DNA of 8,524 nucleotides from assembly GCA_035499215.1 (NCBI GenBank), contig DATJZH010000430.1, forward strand, positions 1 through 8,524, written 5' to 3'. The notes below the pieces were generated by a model. The model worked only from the letters and a program-made list of their open reading frames with translations. It had not been told where the DNA came from and searched no databases. This DNA is from DATJZH01 sp035499215 (GTDB taxonomy: Bacteria; Actinomycetota; Actinomycetes; Streptosporangiales; Streptosporangiaceae). The position numbers and the translations under genes are program-made. This document shows, piece by piece, positions 1 through 5,986 of this stretch; position 1 is the stretch's first letter; each line of letters opens with the position of its first letter.

Positions 1-263
1 AGCACGGCGTCGATGGGCGGCGCCTGGCAGACCAGCGCGTCGGTGATGCCGGTGAGCCCGGCTATCTCCGGCGGGATGGCGCGGCCGGGATCGACCAGCG
101 AGGAGAACTCACCGGCCCGCTGGCCGCCGCTGAGCCGCACGGCGCCGATCTCGGTGATGGCTGCCTCGCCGGGCAGCCAGCCCGTGGTCTCGACGTCCAG
201 GACCACGAGGTCGGCGCGCGCCAGCGAGGATGGCGGCGCGCCATCCGCCAGCGGTATCATCAC
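1..263 (-). CDS. DEDDh (DnaQ-like) 3'-5' exonuclease, N-terminal part, runs off left edge
   Basis: About 87 codons are visible, running from 263 leftwards out of the window. The translation carries the start of an exonuclease fold: VVLDVETTG (Exo I, acidic residues D23 and E25, expected to bind the catalytic metals), then ITEIGAVRLSGG, then FSSLVDPGRAIPPEIAGLTGIT, the typical DnaQ-family spacing. The GTG at 263-261 is preferred because TAGCGT (275-270, minus strand) lies exactly 6 nt upstream, a leaderless arrangement; ATG at 260-258 is the alternative, and there is no Shine-Dalgarno. In actinobacteria this position, divergent from an NlpC/P60 gene, is held by a long protein joining a DEDD exonuclease to a GIY-YIG/UvrC-like domain (M. 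tuberculosis Rv2191). That is recalled synteny; the C-terminal part is outside the window, so a stand-alone DnaQ-like exonuclease remains possible. Confidence 0.85.
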   Translation of the reverse strand, partial: MMIPLADGAPPSSLARADLVVLDVETTGWLPGEAAITEIGAVRLSGGQRAGEFSSLVDPGRAIPPEIAGLTGITDALVCQAPPIDAV

Positions 264-269
264 GCGTTC

Positions 270-275
270 ACGCTA
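270..275 (-). promoter_or_regulatory. Candidate -10 box for leaderless exonuclease mRNA
   Basis: TAGCGT on the minus strand fits the actinobacterial TANNNT -10 pattern and ends 6 nt before the GTG at 263, which would place transcription start on the start codon. No good -35 was found. This is inferred from spacing and the absence of a ribosome binding site. Confidence 0.4.
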
Positions 276-424
276 GAACGGGGCTCCGACAGTCTCGGCA
301 CGGTCACGCGGTCCTGGCATGGTCAGACCGGGCGCTGGTCTGTTGTCAGATTCGTTCTCGTGTCGTTATGGGTTCGTTATTCCCGTGAGTGTTTCAACAC
401 GCGCCGCGAGAGTGTCAGAAGCGG

Positions 425-453
425 TTGAATCCACCTGCACGCGTCACTAGTGT
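425..453 (+). promoter_or_regulatory. Candidate promoter for the riboswitch / NlpC-P60 transcript
   Basis: TTGAAT (425-430) and TAGTGT (448-453) are separated by 17 bp, a good vegetative -35/-10 pair for a GC-rich actinobacterium. Transcription would begin near 460, about 40 nt before the riboswitch. Its position suits the downstream RNA element, but no transcript data support it. Confidence 0.45.
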
Positions 454-500
454 CACTCCGAGCCGACTGCTCAGCAGTCGCCACATTGGCGGCGGCGGTC

Positions 501-693
501 GGCCGCGCCGAATCACCATAGCTGGCCAACGGCCAGCAGGAGAGCCGGGGACCCACCGGAGAAGGCCTGGCGTCCGCTCAGGCCCGCTCCAGGGGTGAAT
601 CGGCCCGGCCCGCGGCAGCGGGTCGGCCGTAGGGCGTTCTTCCACAGCCCGAACCCGTCAGCTGACCCGGCAGGCGAGCCGTGGGAGAAGGAG
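501..693 (+). ncRNA. c-di-AMP riboswitch (ydaO-yuaA class)
   Basis: The conserved core of the ydaO aptamer is recognisable in order: GAATC (510-514), GGAGAGCCGGGGACCC (539-554), GGGGTGAATC (592-601), GTAGGGC (629-635), the block CCCGAACCCGTCAGCTGACC (648-667), GGCAGGCG, and the AAGGAG tail (688-693). Helices can be drawn: outer P1 from GGCCGCGCC (501-509) with GGCGAGCC (673-680); hairpin GCTGGCC-AAC-GGCCAGC (521-537); hairpin GGCCTG/CAGGCC (564-584); GGGC/GCCC (632-635/647-650); and a long-range helix UUCUUCC (637-643) with GGGAGAA (683-689), with one G-U pair. The class binds cyclic di-AMP, and in characterised cases ligand lowers expression of cell-wall hydrolase or osmolyte genes. The boundaries are approximate. 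I see no intrinsic terminator after it, so control may act on translation or through Rho. Confidence 0.9.
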
Positions 694-705
694 CGTGCCG
701 CGCAC

Positions 706-1797
706 GTGCATAAGCCGTCATCAGTTCGCGGAATGGGGAGGAAGCGCGGTGCGGCTGTTGCCATCAGCCTTGCCGCGGCTGGCGCAGTTGTAACGGTGGG
801 CGGCGTCGCCGGGGCCTCGCCCCAGCCCACCGTCGCGCAGGTTCAGCAGCGGCTCGACAAGCTGAACAACGACGCCGACAGAGTCGGCCAGCAGTTCGAC
901 CAGGTGCAGCAGGAGCTGGCCGCCGCCGCCCAGCGGCTCGCACTGGTCAACCGCGAGGAGGCCCGCTACCGGGCCCGCTTCCATGCGATGCGCGCGCAGA
1001 TCGGCAGCATCGCCGCGACTGCCTACGAGGACGGCAGCCTCATCTCGCCGGCCGCGCTGCTCACCTCGGGCAACCCGCAGCAGCTACTGAACCAGTCCTC
1101 GATCCTGGTCGAGCTGTCCGCGACGAACAGCGCTGCCATGCGGCAGTTCGTCTCGGCAGCGCATGACCTGACCGGCGCACAGCAGTCCGCCAGGCGCACA
1201 CAGGAAGGCATCGCCCAGCTGAATAGCAGCCTGACCAGGCGGAAGCAGTCGCTGAACACGCTGATCAGCCAGGAGAAGACGCTGCTCGCGCAGCTCACGC
1301 CTGCCCAGCAGCAGGCGGCGGTGCCCGGTGGCCGTTCAGCCCGCGGCGGCGCAGCCGGAGGCGGCTCAGCCGGAGGCGGCGGAACGGGGGGCGGTGCAGG
1401 CGCCGGCACCGCCCCCCCGAAGCCGTCTCCGCCGGCGGCGGGAAGCGGCCAGTCGGCACAGGCCATCGCCTACGCCTTCTCGAAGATAGGCGACCCTTAC
1501 GTCTGGGGCGCGACGGGGCCGGGTGACTTTGACTGCTCCGGGCTCATGATGGCCGCCTGGGCGTCAGCCGGGGTGTCGATCCCGCGCATCAGCTATGACC
1601 AGATGAGCAGTTTTCCCTCGGTGCCGCTCAACGCGCTCCAGCCCGGTGACATCCTCGGATTCGCCGGCAACTCACACGTCGGCATGTACGTGGGCGGCGG
1701 CAAGCTCATCGATGCTCCGACATCGGGGGAATATGTGGAAGAGGTCCCGCTCGCCGGCTGGTACGCCCAGGAGCTAGACGGTGCGGTCCAGCCCTAG
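706..1797 (+). CDS. Secreted NlpC/P60-family peptidoglycan endopeptidase
   Basis: A 363-residue exported cell-wall hydrolase, expected to cut peptide stems of peptidoglycan. It has a signal peptide (basic GRKR, then a hydrophobic stretch ending VAGA-SP, about residues 10-38), a Gln/Ala-rich coiled coil (about 40-200), a Gly-rich then Pro-rich linker (about 206-245), and a C-terminal NlpC/P60 domain beginning AQAIAYAFSKIGDPYVWGA. The catalytic Cys is C277 in DFDCSGL and the His is H324 in SHVGMYVG; D336 in LIDAPTSG sits where the third polar residue is expected. The GTG at 706 is chosen because AAGGAG (688-693) lies 12 nt upstream; ATG at 733 would still give a full signal peptide but lacks a ribosome site. 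An in-frame ATG at 595 lies inside the riboswitch and is not a start. Architecture and position match M. tuberculosis Rv2190c. The upstream c-di-AMP riboswitch is the likely main control. Confidence 0.9.
   Translation: MHKPSSVRGMGRKRGAAVAISLAAAGAVVTVGGVAGASPQPTVAQVQQRLDKLNNDADRVGQQFDQVQQELAAAAQRLALVNREEARYRARFHAMRAQIGSIAATAYEDGSLISPAALLTSGNPQQLLNQSSILVELSATNSAAMRQFVSAAHDLTGAQQSARRTQEGIAQLNSSLTRRKQSLNTLISQEKTLLAQLTPAQQQAAVPGGRSARGGAAGGGSAGGGGTGGGAGAGTAPPKPSPPAAGSGQSAQAIAYAFSKIGDPYVWGATGPGDFDCSGLMMAAWASAGVSIPRISYDQMSSFPSVPLNALQPGDILGFAGNSHVGMYVGGGKLIDAPTSGEYVEEVPLAGWYAQELDGAVQP
1386..1417 (+). other. Perfect 12-bp GC hairpin inside NlpC/P60 linker coding sequence
   Basis: GGGGGGCGGTGC (1386-1397) is perfectly complementary to GCACCGCCCCCC (1406-1417), with an 8-nt loop AGGCGCCG that contains the palindrome GGCGCC. 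It lies in the codons for the Gly-rich linker, before the catalytic domain. There is no U-tract, so it is not a standard terminator. It may simply follow from Gly/Pro codon bias, or it may slow translation between domains. Confidence 0.6.
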
Positions 1798-1799
1798 CA

Positions 1800-1828
1800 T
1801 TCCCAGCTCCCGGGCAGGCGGCTAAGAT
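1800..1828 (+). promoter_or_regulatory. Candidate promoter upstream of pimB
   Basis: TTCCCA (1800-1805), a 17-bp spacer and TAAGAT (1823-1828) form a plausible -35/-10 pair immediately after the NlpC/P60 stop codon. Transcription would start near 1835, just before the 22-codon ORF at 1838. It suggests pimB need not depend on read-through from the riboswitch-controlled gene. Confidence 0.4.
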
Positions 1829-1837
1829 CGCTTCGTT

Positions 1838-1906
1838 ATGTCCCGGCGGTCCCGGCGGTCCCGGAAGACCGCCAGCCAGGTCCGCAGGACCCGTCGGCCA
1901 GCATGA
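1838..1906 (+). CDS. Possible 22-aa Arg-rich leader peptide upstream of pimB
   Basis: ATG at 1838 lies 9 nt after a TAAGAT -10-like box, so the mRNA would be nearly leaderless. The ORF begins MSRRSRRSRK, contains nine arginines in 22 residues, and its TGA (1904-1906) overlaps an in-frame upstream pimB ATG (1903) as ATGA, the classic translational-coupling arrangement. The first codons are a 9-bp tandem repeat (TCCCGGCGG). It could be a regulatory leader ORF or a chance opening in GC-rich DNA; no known family is recognised. Confidence 0.25.
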   Translation: MSRRSRRSRKTASQVRRTRRPA

Positions 1907-1941
1907 CGCGGTGCGAAACGGGAGGCGGATCCGGCCGGGAG

Positions 1942-3075
1942 ATGCCGAGAGTCCTCATTGTGACCAACGACTTCCCGCCGCGCCGGGGCGGGATCCAGTC
2001 GTTCGTCCACGCGCTCGCCACGAGGCTGCCCGATGGCAGCGTCACCGTCTACGCGCCGTCGTGGGACGGGGCGGTGGCCTTTGACGCCGGCCAGCCCTTT
2101 CCGGTAATCCGGCATCCGACGTCCCTCATGCTGCCGGTGCCCTCAGTAGCCCGCCGCGGCGCCCGCATCCTGGACGAGTACGGCTGCGACACCGTGCTCT
2201 TCGGCGCGGCCGCGCCGCTGGGGCTGATCGCGCCCGCGCTGCGCAAGGCGGGCGCCCGGCGGATCGTCGCGCTGACGCATGGTCACGAGGCTGGCTGGGC
2301 GGCGCTGCCCGGCGCCAGGATCCTGCTGCGCCGTATCGGCGACGAGGTCGACGTGCTGACCTATCTGGGCGAGTATTTCCGGGTACGGCTCGCCGGCGCG
2401 CTGTCGCGGCAGGCCGCAGCGCGGATGCAGCGGCTCGCGCCGGGCGTGGACACCACGGCTTTCCGGCCGGGCGCCGGGGGAGAGGCGATCCGGCAGCTGC
2501 TGGGGATCGGGCCGGGCCGGCCCGTTGTCCTGTGCGTATCCCGGATGGTTCCGCGCAAGGGCCAGGACACCCTGATCCGGGCATGGCCGCGAGTGCTCGG
2601 GCGGGCCGCAGGCGAGCCTGTCCTGCTCCTGGTGGGTGACGGGCCCTATCGCGCCGAGCTGAGCCGGCTAGCACGGCGGATCGGCGTGACGGACTCGGTC
2701 CGGTTCACCGGCGCGGTGCCGCCGGAGAAACTGCCGGCCTACTATGGCGCGGCGGATATTTTCGCTATGCCGTGCCGGACCCGGCGAGGGGGCCTGGACA
2801 TGGAGGGTCTGGGGATTGTCTACCTGGAAGCCTCGGCCGCCGGCCTGCCGGTGGTCGGCGGTGACTCCGGCGGCGCACCTGATGCGATCATCAATGGGGA
2901 GACGGGATACGTCGTGCCGGGCCGGGACCCGGCCGGGGTGGCCGGACGGCTGATCGAGCTCCTCGCTGATCCGGCCGGCGCCGCGGCGATGGGCAAGAAG
3001 GGCCTGGCCTGGGTCGAGCGGGAATGGCGCTGGAGCCTGGTCGCCGAGCGGCTCATGACGATCCTGGCAGGATGA
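1942..3075 (+). CDS. pimB: GT4 glycosyltransferase, PimB-like phosphatidylinositol mannoside alpha-mannosyltransferase
   Basis: A 377-residue GT-B retaining glycosyltransferase. The N-terminal acceptor domain opens MPRVLIVTNDFPPRRGGIQS, the PimB/PimA-like signature with a Gly-Gly loop. The C-terminal nucleotide-sugar domain has CVSRMVPRKGQDTLIRA, with R201 and K206 expected to bind the donor diphosphate, and the E-x7-E motif MEGLGIVYLEA (E288, E296). The stretch ADIFAMPCRTRRGGLDMEGL is very close to what I recall of PimB', which transfers mannose from GDP-mannose to PIM1 on the cytoplasmic face of the membrane in phosphatidylinositol mannoside synthesis. ATG at 1942 fits the usual family N-terminus; ATG at 1903 would add 13 low-complexity residues but is coupled (ATGA) to the upstream small ORF. 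Neither start has a well-spaced Shine-Dalgarno. Outside mycolata the acceptor could differ, so GT4 is firm and PimB is probable. Confidence 0.85.
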   Translation: MPRVLIVTNDFPPRRGGIQSFVHALATRLPDGSVTVYAPSWDGAVAFDAGQPFPVIRHPTSLMLPVPSVARRGARILDEYGCDTVLFGAAAPLGLIAPALRKAGARRIVALTHGHEAGWAALPGARILLRRIGDEVDVLTYLGEYFRVRLAGALSRQAAARMQRLAPGVDTTAFRPGAGGEAIRQLLGIGPGRPVVLCVSRMVPRKGQDTLIRAWPRVLGRAAGEPVLLLVGDGPYRAELSRLARRIGVTDSVRFTGAVPPEKLPAYYGAADIFAMPCRTRRGGLDMEGLGIVYLEASAAGLPVVGGDSGGAPDAIINGETGYVVPGRDPAGVAGRLIELLADPAGAAAMGKKGLAWVEREWRWSLVAERLMTILAG

Positions 3076-3165
3076 CCCCGGGCAGGCGCGCTGATGGGGG
3101 CCGCCTGGTCGTTCCGCACCACTGGTGCCGGATCTGATGTCGACTGGCCGTCGGCGCTTCGCGGC
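3076..3165. other. Convergent intergenic gap between pimB and fadD
   Basis: Ninety bases separate the two convergent stop codons. The only structure seen is a weak 5-bp stem GCACC-ACT-GGTGC (3116-3128) without a U-tract. No clear intrinsic terminator is visible for either gene, so factor-dependent termination or overlapping 3' ends are likely. Confidence 0.4.
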
Positions 3166-4974
3166 TCAGCTGTAGAGCGACTCGATGTCCGACGAGAAGT
3201 CCTTGGCAACCACGTTCCTGCGCACCTTCAGCGACGGCGTGAGATGACCGGAGGACTCGGTGAAGACGGTGCGCAGGACCGCGAACCTGCGGACTGACTC
3301 TGCGCGCGACACTGCCTTGTTAGCATCGTCGACGGCAAGCTGGATGTCCGCGATCAGCTCGGGATCGGCGGCCAGGTCCTCGAGGGCGGCATCTGCCGCC
3401 CGCCCGTGCTTTTTCTTCCAGAACTCCAGACCCTCCGGGTCTAGCGTGACCAGACAGCCGATATAAGGGCGGCCGTCGCCGACCACCATGCACTCGCCGA
3501 CGAGGAGATGCGCCCGGATCCGGTCCTCCAGGGCCGCGGGCGCCACGTTCTTGCCGCCCGCGGTGACGATTATCTCCTTCTTCCGGCCGGTCACCCGCAG
3601 GAAGCCCTCGTCGTCCAGGGTGCCGATGTCGCCGGTGTGCAGCCAGCCACCGGAGTCGAACACCGCGGCCGTCGCAGCATCGTTGCGCCAGTAGCCGGGG
3701 AAGACGTTCGGACCGGAGATCAGGATCTCGCCGTCGTCGGCAATCCGGACGGTGACGCCGGGCAGCGGCTGCCCGACCGTGCCGATCTTGCTGCGGGCCG
3801 GCTTGTTCACCGAGACCGCAGCGGCGGTCTCGGTCAGGCCGTAGCCTTCCAGCACGGTGATGCCCGCGCCCTCGAAGAAGTGACTAAGCCGTTCCCCGAG
3901 CGGCGCGCCGCCCGAGATCGCGTAGTGCACATTGCCGCCCACCGCCGCCCGCAGCCTGCCGTAGACGAGCCGGTCGAACAGCGCGTGCCGCAGCCGCAGG
4001 GCCGGGCCGGGGCCTGGATCGCCGGCGCTGTCGATGGCCGTGCTCCAGGCGATCGCGGTCTGCTCCGCGGCGGCGAAGAGCCTGGCCTTGGCCGGGCTCG
4101 CCGCAGCCTGCTGCCGGGCCAGGTTGTAGACCTTCTCGAAGACCCTGGGCACCGCGAGCAGGAAGGTCGGGCGGAACTCCGGCAGTCCCTGCGCCACCGT
4201 GGTGGGATCCGGCCAGTGCCCCAGGATCGCACCGGACTGCACGCAGGCGACCTCGATGATGCGTGCGAAAGAATGCGCGAGCGGCAGGAAGAGGAGCGTG
4301 GAGGGGCTGGGGGTCGCGAAAATCTGCGGCAGCGCGCCCTCGACGGCGTTGCGCACGCCGGAGATCATGTTCGCGTGCGTGAGCTCGCAGCCCTTCGGCC
4401 GGCCGGTCGTGCCGGAGGTGTAGATGATAGTCGCCAGGTCGCCGGCGTTTCTGCCGTCGAGGCGGCGGCGCAGCTGGTCAGCGCCGACCTGCGCAGCCGT
4501 GGCCGCTTCCAGCGCGTCCAGGCCGCCGATCAGCCAGAGATCCTGCAGGTCGGGCAGCCGGTCGCGGACGCTGCCGATGATCTCCTCATGCTGCCCGGTC
4601 TCGGCGAACACGGCCCGTGCGGCCGAGTCGCCGAGGATCCACTCGACCTGGTCGGCTGACGACGTTTCGTACACCGGCACAGTGACAGCGCCGGCGGCCC
4701 AGATCGCGTAGTCGATCAGCGTCCATTCATAACGGGTGCGCGACATCAGTGCGATCCGGTCGCCTGCCTCAATGCCCGCGCCGATGAGTGCCTTCGCCAG
4801 GGCGGCCACCTCGCCGCAGAACCGCGCGGCTGTCACGTCCTGCCAGCTGCCCGCGCCGGTCCGCCTGCGCAGCACCACCGCGCCCGGCTTCCGCTCTGCC
4901 CGGCGGAAGACCACATCCGCGAGATTCGCTGACGCCCGGACCTCCACCAGGGCAGGCATGCCGTATTCGCGCAC
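3166..4974 (-). CDS. Long-chain fatty-acid-CoA ligase (AMP-forming), FadD15-like
   Basis: A 602-residue ANL-superfamily enzyme that activates a fatty acid with ATP to an acyl-AMP and then an acyl-CoA. Motifs in order: the phosphate-binding loop YTSGTTGRPKG (185-195); AISGGAPLGERLSHFF followed by GYGLTETAA (377-385); HTGD (446-449); GRKKEIIVTAGGKN; and the C-terminal catalytic lysine K583 in LTPSLKVRR. Length and gene position match M. tuberculosis FadD15 (Rv2187), convergent to pimB. The GTG at 4974 is chosen because GAAGGAG lies 4 nt upstream; ATG at 4959 is the alternative. The reading frame stays open to an ATG at 5157, but that would overlap the divergent phosphoesterase gene and adds an unconserved low-complexity tail, so it is rejected. 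The 5' region has a palindrome over a candidate -10, suggesting repressor control. Chain-length preference cannot be read from the sequence. Confidence 0.93.
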   Translation of the reverse strand: MREYGMPALVEVRASANLADVVFRRAERKPGAVVLRRRTGAGSWQDVTAARFCGEVAALAKALIGAGIEAGDRIALMSRTRYEWTLIDYAIWAAGAVTVPVYETSSADQVEWILGDSAARAVFAETGQHEEIIGSVRDRLPDLQDLWLIGGLDALEAATAAQVGADQLRRRLDGRNAGDLATIIYTSGTTGRPKGCELTHANMISGVRNAVEGALPQIFATPSPSTLLFLPLAHSFARIIEVACVQSGAILGHWPDPTTVAQGLPEFRPTFLLAVPRVFEKVYNLARQQAAASPAKARLFAAAEQTAIAWSTAIDSAGDPGPGPALRLRHALFDRLVYGRLRAAVGGNVHYAISGGAPLGERLSHFFEGAGITVLEGYGLTETAAAVSVNKPARSKIGTVGQPLPGVTVRIADDGEILISGPNVFPGYWRNDAATAAVFDSGGWLHTGDIGTLDDEGFLRVTGRKKEIIVTAGGKNVAPAALEDRIRAHLLVGECMVVGDGRPYIGCLVTLDPEGLEFWKKKHGRAADAALEDLAADPELIADIQLAVDDANKAVSRAESVRRFAVLRTVFTESSGHLTPSLKVRRNVVAKDFSSDIESLYS

Positions 4975-4998
4975 GAGGCTCCTTCGCTGGCCGCGTCT

Positions 4999-5021
4999 CG
5001 TCCAGATCTTCCTGGACGGTA
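4999..5021 (-). promoter_or_regulatory. Candidate fadD promoter with overlapping 20-bp palindromic operator
   Basis: CGTCCAG (4999-5005), a 6-nt spacer and CTGGACG (5012-5018) form a perfect inverted repeat. On the fadD strand TACCGT (5021-5016) fits TANNNT and overlaps one arm, so a bound dimer would cover the -10 and the start of transcription. The geometry suits a TetR- or GntR-type regulator of fatty-acid genes. The same sequence could fold as a 7-bp hairpin in the leader. No clear -35 is seen. Confidence 0.4.
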
Positions 5022-5108
5022 CAACGCCGCATCGGCCAGCGCCCAGTCCATCCGGCATGCAGGTTCCGGTGGCGGCAATCCGGCTGTCCGGCCGGCCGCC
5101 GCCGTGCC

Positions 5109-5114
5109 TAGTGT
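5109..5114 (+). promoter_or_regulatory. Candidate -10 box for leaderless phosphoesterase mRNA
   Basis: TAGTGT matches TANNNT and ends 7 nt before the ATG at 5122, which has no convincing Shine-Dalgarno. The spacing would place transcription start on or next to the start codon. The -35 region is GC-rich and not recognisable. Confidence 0.45.
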
Positions 5115-5121
5115 TTGAGGC

Positions 5122-5889
5122 ATGCGGGTCCACGTGGTCAGCGACGTGCACGGTCATGCCGAGGCCCTCAGCAAGGCGGCCGACGGCGCGGACGCGCTGT
5201 TCTGCCTAGGTGACCTGCTGCTGTTCATTGACTACGCCGATCACGGCAAGGGCATCTTTCCCGACCTGTTCGGAACCGAGGCCGCCGACGAGCTCATCGC
5301 GCTGCGGACGGCGCGGCGCTTCGACGAAGCCAGGGCGATGTCCGCGCGGCTGTGGCGGCAGCTCGGCGGTGACGCCAGGCAGCACATGACGGCAGCCGCG
5401 TCGCGCCAGTACTCCGAGCTGTTCGCGGCGCTGCCGGTGCCGTCCTACCTGACGTACGGAAACGTCGATCTGCCGGCCCTGTGGGCGGAGCATCTGCGGC
5501 CGGGACAGCACGTATTGGATGGCGAGCGGCTCGACCTCGGCGGGTGGTCCTTCGGCTTCGTCGGGGGCGGCCTGCATTCGCCGTACCGGACGCCGAACGA
5601 GCTGGACGACGACGTGTACGCGGCCAAGGTCGAGGCGATCGGCTCGGTCGATGTGCTCTGCGCACATATCCCGCCGGCCGTGCCAGAGCTGCTCTTCGAC
5701 ACGGTGGCACGGCGGATGGAGCGCGGCAGCGAGGCGCTGCTCGCGGCGATCCGCCGCACCCAGCCCCGGTACGTCCTGTTCGGCCATGTGCACCAGCCGC
5801 TTGTCCGGCGGATCCGGATCGGCACGACCGACTGCGTCAACGTCGGCCACTTCCGCGCCACCGGAGAGCCATACGTGCTCCGGTGGTGA
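5122..5889 (+). CDS. Calcineurin-like metallophosphoesterase
   Basis: A 255-residue cytoplasmic protein with the ordered metal-binding motifs of the calcineurin-like (Metallophos) superfamily: SDVHG at the N-terminus (D8, H10), CLGD (D31), YGNVD (N114), AHIPP (H182) and FGHVHQP (H222, H224). These would hold a two-metal centre hydrolysing a phosphomono- or phosphodiester; the substrate is unknown. A longer helical insertion lies between CLGD and YGNVD (about 40-105), unlike the compact YfcE/MJ0936 type. It is divergent from fadD with a 147-bp shared gap and is followed after 97 bp by the SRPBCC gene. No signal peptide is seen. A phosphoesterase beside this fadD is, as I recall, also present in Streptomyces but not in the M. 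tuberculosis locus. ATG at 5122 is preferred because of the -10-like box just upstream. Confidence 0.9.
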   Translation: MRVHVVSDVHGHAEALSKAADGADALFCLGDLLLFIDYADHGKGIFPDLFGTEAADELIALRTARRFDEARAMSARLWRQLGGDARQHMTAAASRQYSELFAALPVPSYLTYGNVDLPALWAEHLRPGQHVLDGERLDLGGWSFGFVGGGLHSPYRTPNELDDDVYAAKVEAIGSVDVLCAHIPPAVPELLFDTVARRMERGSEALLAAIRRTQPRYVLFGHVHQPLVRRIRIGTTDCVNVGHFRATGEPYVLRW

Positions 5890-5895
5890 CGCTCC

Positions 5896-5929
5896 GCGGC
5901 GATGACAGTGCTGCGGCGGTGACAGTCCT
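5896..5929. repeat. Two-copy 17-bp tandem repeat
   Basis: GCGGCGATGACAGTGCT (5896-5912) is followed directly by GCGGCGGTGACAGTCCT (5913-5929), with 15 of 17 bases identical. It sits 7 bp after the phosphoesterase stop and about 50 bp before the SRPBCC -10-like box. It could be a pair of binding sites or a chance duplication. Confidence 0.55.
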
Positions 5930-5974
5930 GCGTCGTGGCAGGGCCGCCAGTACGCCGCGGTGCGTCGGCGGCGG

Positions 5975-5980
5975 TACGCT
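5975..5980 (+). promoter_or_regulatory. Candidate -10 box for leaderless SRPBCC mRNA
   Basis: TACGCT fits TANNNT and ends exactly 6 nt before the ATG at 5987, which lacks a Shine-Dalgarno. The same geometry is seen at the exonuclease gene. No clear -35 was found. Confidence 0.45.
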
Positions 5981-5986
5981 CCGTGC

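Larger units (their letters stand above)
264..500. other. Divergent intergenic region with small inverted and direct repeats
   Basis: There is no convincing gene here. Visible elements are: a 6-bp stem CAGACC/GGTCTG with 7-nt loop (324-342); a direct repeat TCGTTAT at 363-369 and 374-380, 11 bp apart; a perfect inverted repeat GTGTT-TC-AACAC (389-400); a palindrome CACTAGTG (445-452); and a 7-bp hairpin CGACTGC-TCA-GCAGTCG (464-480) just before the riboswitch. They are candidate regulator sites or leader structures for the divergent exonuclease and NlpC/P60 genes. No specific regulator can be assigned from sequence alone. Confidence 0.4.

Noticed and set aside
324..342. Intrinsic terminator at the CAGACC/GGTCTG stem
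   Set aside because: The stem is only 6 bp with a 7-nt loop and no U-tract, and it lies between divergent genes where no terminator is needed.
595..705. Longer N-terminus for the NlpC/P60 gene beginning at ATG 595
   Set aside because: This ATG and the following codons lie inside the conserved core of the c-di-AMP riboswitch, and the added 37 residues would sit in front of a clear signal peptide.
3508..4659. 383-codon open frame on the + strand opposite fadD
   Set aside because: The protein is Arg/Gly-rich with no domain motif, and it lies fully antisense to a well-supported ligase; it is typical of codon-bias shadow frames in GC-rich DNA.
4975..5157. Longer fadD N-terminus from ATG 5157
   Set aside because: It would overlap the start of the divergent phosphoesterase and add about 60 unconserved residues; GTG 4974 has GAAGGAG just upstream.
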